Source of the DNA: Gemmatimonadaceae bacterium
GTDB taxonomy: Bacteria > Gemmatimonadota > Gemmatimonadetes > Gemmatimonadales > Gemmatimonadaceae
NCBI GenBank assembly: GCA_019689955.1
Contig: JADGGM010000152.1
Span: forward strand, 1-7,041
Direction of reading: 5' to 3'
DNA: 7,041 bases
Shown in pieces: positions 5,822 to 7,041 of the stretch. Below the pieces are notes generated by a model. That model saw only the letters and a program-made list of their open reading frames with translations. It had not been told where the DNA came from and searched no databases. A program made the position numbers and the translations under genes. How positions within the stretch are numbered: the stretch's first letter is position 1; every line of letters starts with the position of its first letter.

Positions 5822-7041
5822 TCAACGGCATTCCTCCTGCGAGATGAGACGCGATCCTCGGCGATACGTGAAATAGGCGTATCCCCACTCGAGGAGCACG
5901 CTCAGCCGATTGCGGAAGCCGGCGAGGTAGAGGATATGCACGAAGAGCCACAGCCACCACGCCAGGCCTCCGGCGACGTGGAGACGTCCGAAGTCCGCCA
6001 CGGCCTTGTGCCGCCCGATCGTGGCGAGGTTCCCCTTGTTGAAGTAGTGAAAGGGCTGGCGCGGCTCCCCCTTCAAGGTGCGCAGAATGTTCTTCGCCGC
6101 GGCGCGCCCCTCCTGCATCGCCGCCGGCGCTACGCCGGGGACCTCCGTGCCATCCGCCTGGGTGAACACCGCGAGGTCGCCGACGACGAACACCTCGGGG
6201 TGACCGGGGATCGATAGATCGGGGCGGACGATCACCCGCCCCGCGCGGTCGAGCGGCACCCCCAGCGACCGGCCGAGCGGCGACGCCTCGTTCCCCGCGG
6301 CCCAGAACACCGTGCGCGCGGCGATCCGCTCGTCCCCGACGCACACGCCGCGCTCATCCACGCGCGTCACACGCGCGCCCGTACGGACCTCCACGCCGAG
6401 CTCCTCGAGGTCGCGCAGCGCGTGGGCCGACAGCTCCTCCGGGAACGTCGGGAGGAGGCGCGGCCCCGCCTCGAGGAGCAGGACGCGCGTGCGACGCGTG
6501 TCGATGTTGCGGAAGTCGCGCGTCATGGCGTGATGCGTGATGTCCGGGAGCATCCCGGCCAGCTCCACCCCCGTCGGCCCTCCACCCACGATCACGAACG
6601 TCAGCCACTCCTGCTGCTCCTTGGGATCCTGGAGCTTCTCCGCGGTCTCGAACGCCATGAGGAAGCGCCGCCGGATCTCCCGCGCGTCCTCGAGGCTCTT
6701 GAGCCCCGGCGCTGCGTACTCCCACTCCGGGTGCCCGAAGTACGAATGCCGGGCCCCCGAGGCGAGGATGAGATAGTCGTACGACACCTCCCGCTCCCCC
6801 CCATCGGCGATCACGACCTTCCGCTCGACGTCGATCCGCTCGACCTCGGCGAGGAGCACGTGGGTGTTGCGCTGCCGGCGGAGGAGGAAGCGGATGGGCG
6901 ACGTGATGTCGCTCGGCGCGAGCACCGCCGTCGCCACCTGATAGAGGAGCGGCTGAAAGAGGTGGTGGTTGGTGCGGTCGAGCACGATGACATCGGCATC
7001 GACCTTTCGGAGCTCCCGCGCCGCGTAGAGCCCCCCGAACC
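5822..7041 (-). CDS. ndh: Type II NADH:quinone dehydrogenase (NDH-2), N-terminus cut by window edge
   Basis: The product is a single-subunit flavoprotein that passes electrons from NADH through FAD to membrane quinone without pumping protons. The reading frame is open to the right edge: translating back from 7041 gives GFGGLYAAREL, the end of the first dinucleotide-binding motif, so only a few N-terminal residues are missing. About 405 residues are visible. Counting from the first whole codon (7037-7039), they include DRTNHHLFQPLLYQVAT (21-37); a second Rossmann motif GGGPTGVELAG (152-162) for NADH, with the conserved Glu of GVELAG; WAAG (246-249); FVVGD (284-288), which contacts FAD; AAMQEG (306-311) in the quinone-site region; and a hydrophobic C-terminus (WWLWLFVHILYLAGF) that likely anchors it to the membrane. 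An internal GTG at 6983-6985 is not the start. Promoter and ribosome site lie outside the window. It is transcribed toward the glycosylation operon and looks functionally separate. Confidence 0.93.
   Translation of the reverse strand, partial: FGGLYAARELRKVDADVIVLDRTNHHLFQPLLYQVATAVLAPSDITSPIRFLLRRQRNTHVLLAEVERIDVERKVVIADGGEREVSYDYLILASGARHSYFGHPEWEYAAPGLKSLEDAREIRRRFLMAFETAEKLQDPKEQQEWLTFVIVGGGPTGVELAGMLPDITHHAMTRDFRNIDTRRTRVLLLEAGPRLLPTFPEELSAHALRDLEELGVEVRTGARVTRVDERGVCVGDERIAARTVFWAAGNEASPLGRSLGVPLDRAGRVIVRPDLSIPGHPEVFVVGDLAVFTQADGTEVPGVAPAAMQEGRAAAKNILRTLKGEPRQPFHYFNKGNLATIGRHKAVADFGRLHVAGGLAWWLWLFVHILYLAGFRNRLSVLLEWGYAYFTYRRGSRLISQEECR

Noticed and set aside
5771..6217. Plus-strand open frame of 148 codons over the start of the dehydrogenase region
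   Set aside because: It lies opposite the conserved C-terminal part of the NADH dehydrogenase and shows no motif of its own.
6983..6985. GTG as the start of the dehydrogenase gene
   Set aside because: The frame continues upstream to the window edge and encodes the expected end of the FAD-binding motif (GFGGLYAAREL), so this GTG is an internal Val codon.

Overview
The window is GC-rich (I estimate about 70 % by eye, not counted), codes almost throughout, and strongly prefers C- or G-ending codons, with CTC dominant for leucine. This fits a high-GC bacterium. The gene content and codon style remind me of Gemmatimonadota, but nothing here is diagnostic, so treat that as a weak guess. I see no rRNA, tRNA, CRISPR array, insertion sequence or phage gene.

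Layout. Positions 17-5702 on the plus strand hold four tightly packed genes: a membrane-anchored family 2 glycosyltransferase (17-1276), a class I SAM-dependent methyltransferase (1273-1980), and two multi-pass membrane proteins of the GT-C / PMT-ArnT type (1988-3691 and 3669-5702). The junctions are a 4-base GTGA overlap, a 7-base gap and a 23-base overlap, so the four genes are very likely one operon with coupled translation. A 119-base non-coding gap (5703-5821) separates them from a convergent minus-strand gene for a type II NADH:quinone dehydrogenase, whose N-terminus runs off the right edge.

How the genes may work together. The family 2 enzyme resembles polyprenyl-phosphate sugar synthases (dolichol-phosphate mannose/glucose synthase type). 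GT-C membrane transferases use such lipid-phosphate sugars as donors on the far side of the membrane. The simplest reading is that gene 1 charges a lipid carrier with sugar, genes 3 and 4 transfer that sugar to a periplasmic or surface acceptor, and the methyltransferase modifies the sugar, lipid or acceptor. Substrate and acceptor cannot be read from the sequence. The dehydrogenase is a housekeeping respiratory enzyme with no visible link to the cassette.

The most interesting signal is that genes 3 and 4 look like divergent tandem paralogues. They share a collinear series of motifs in the membrane part and a short matching motif near both C-termini. I found no convincing sign of a wholly new kind of system; the cassette is an uncharacterised member of a recognisable class.
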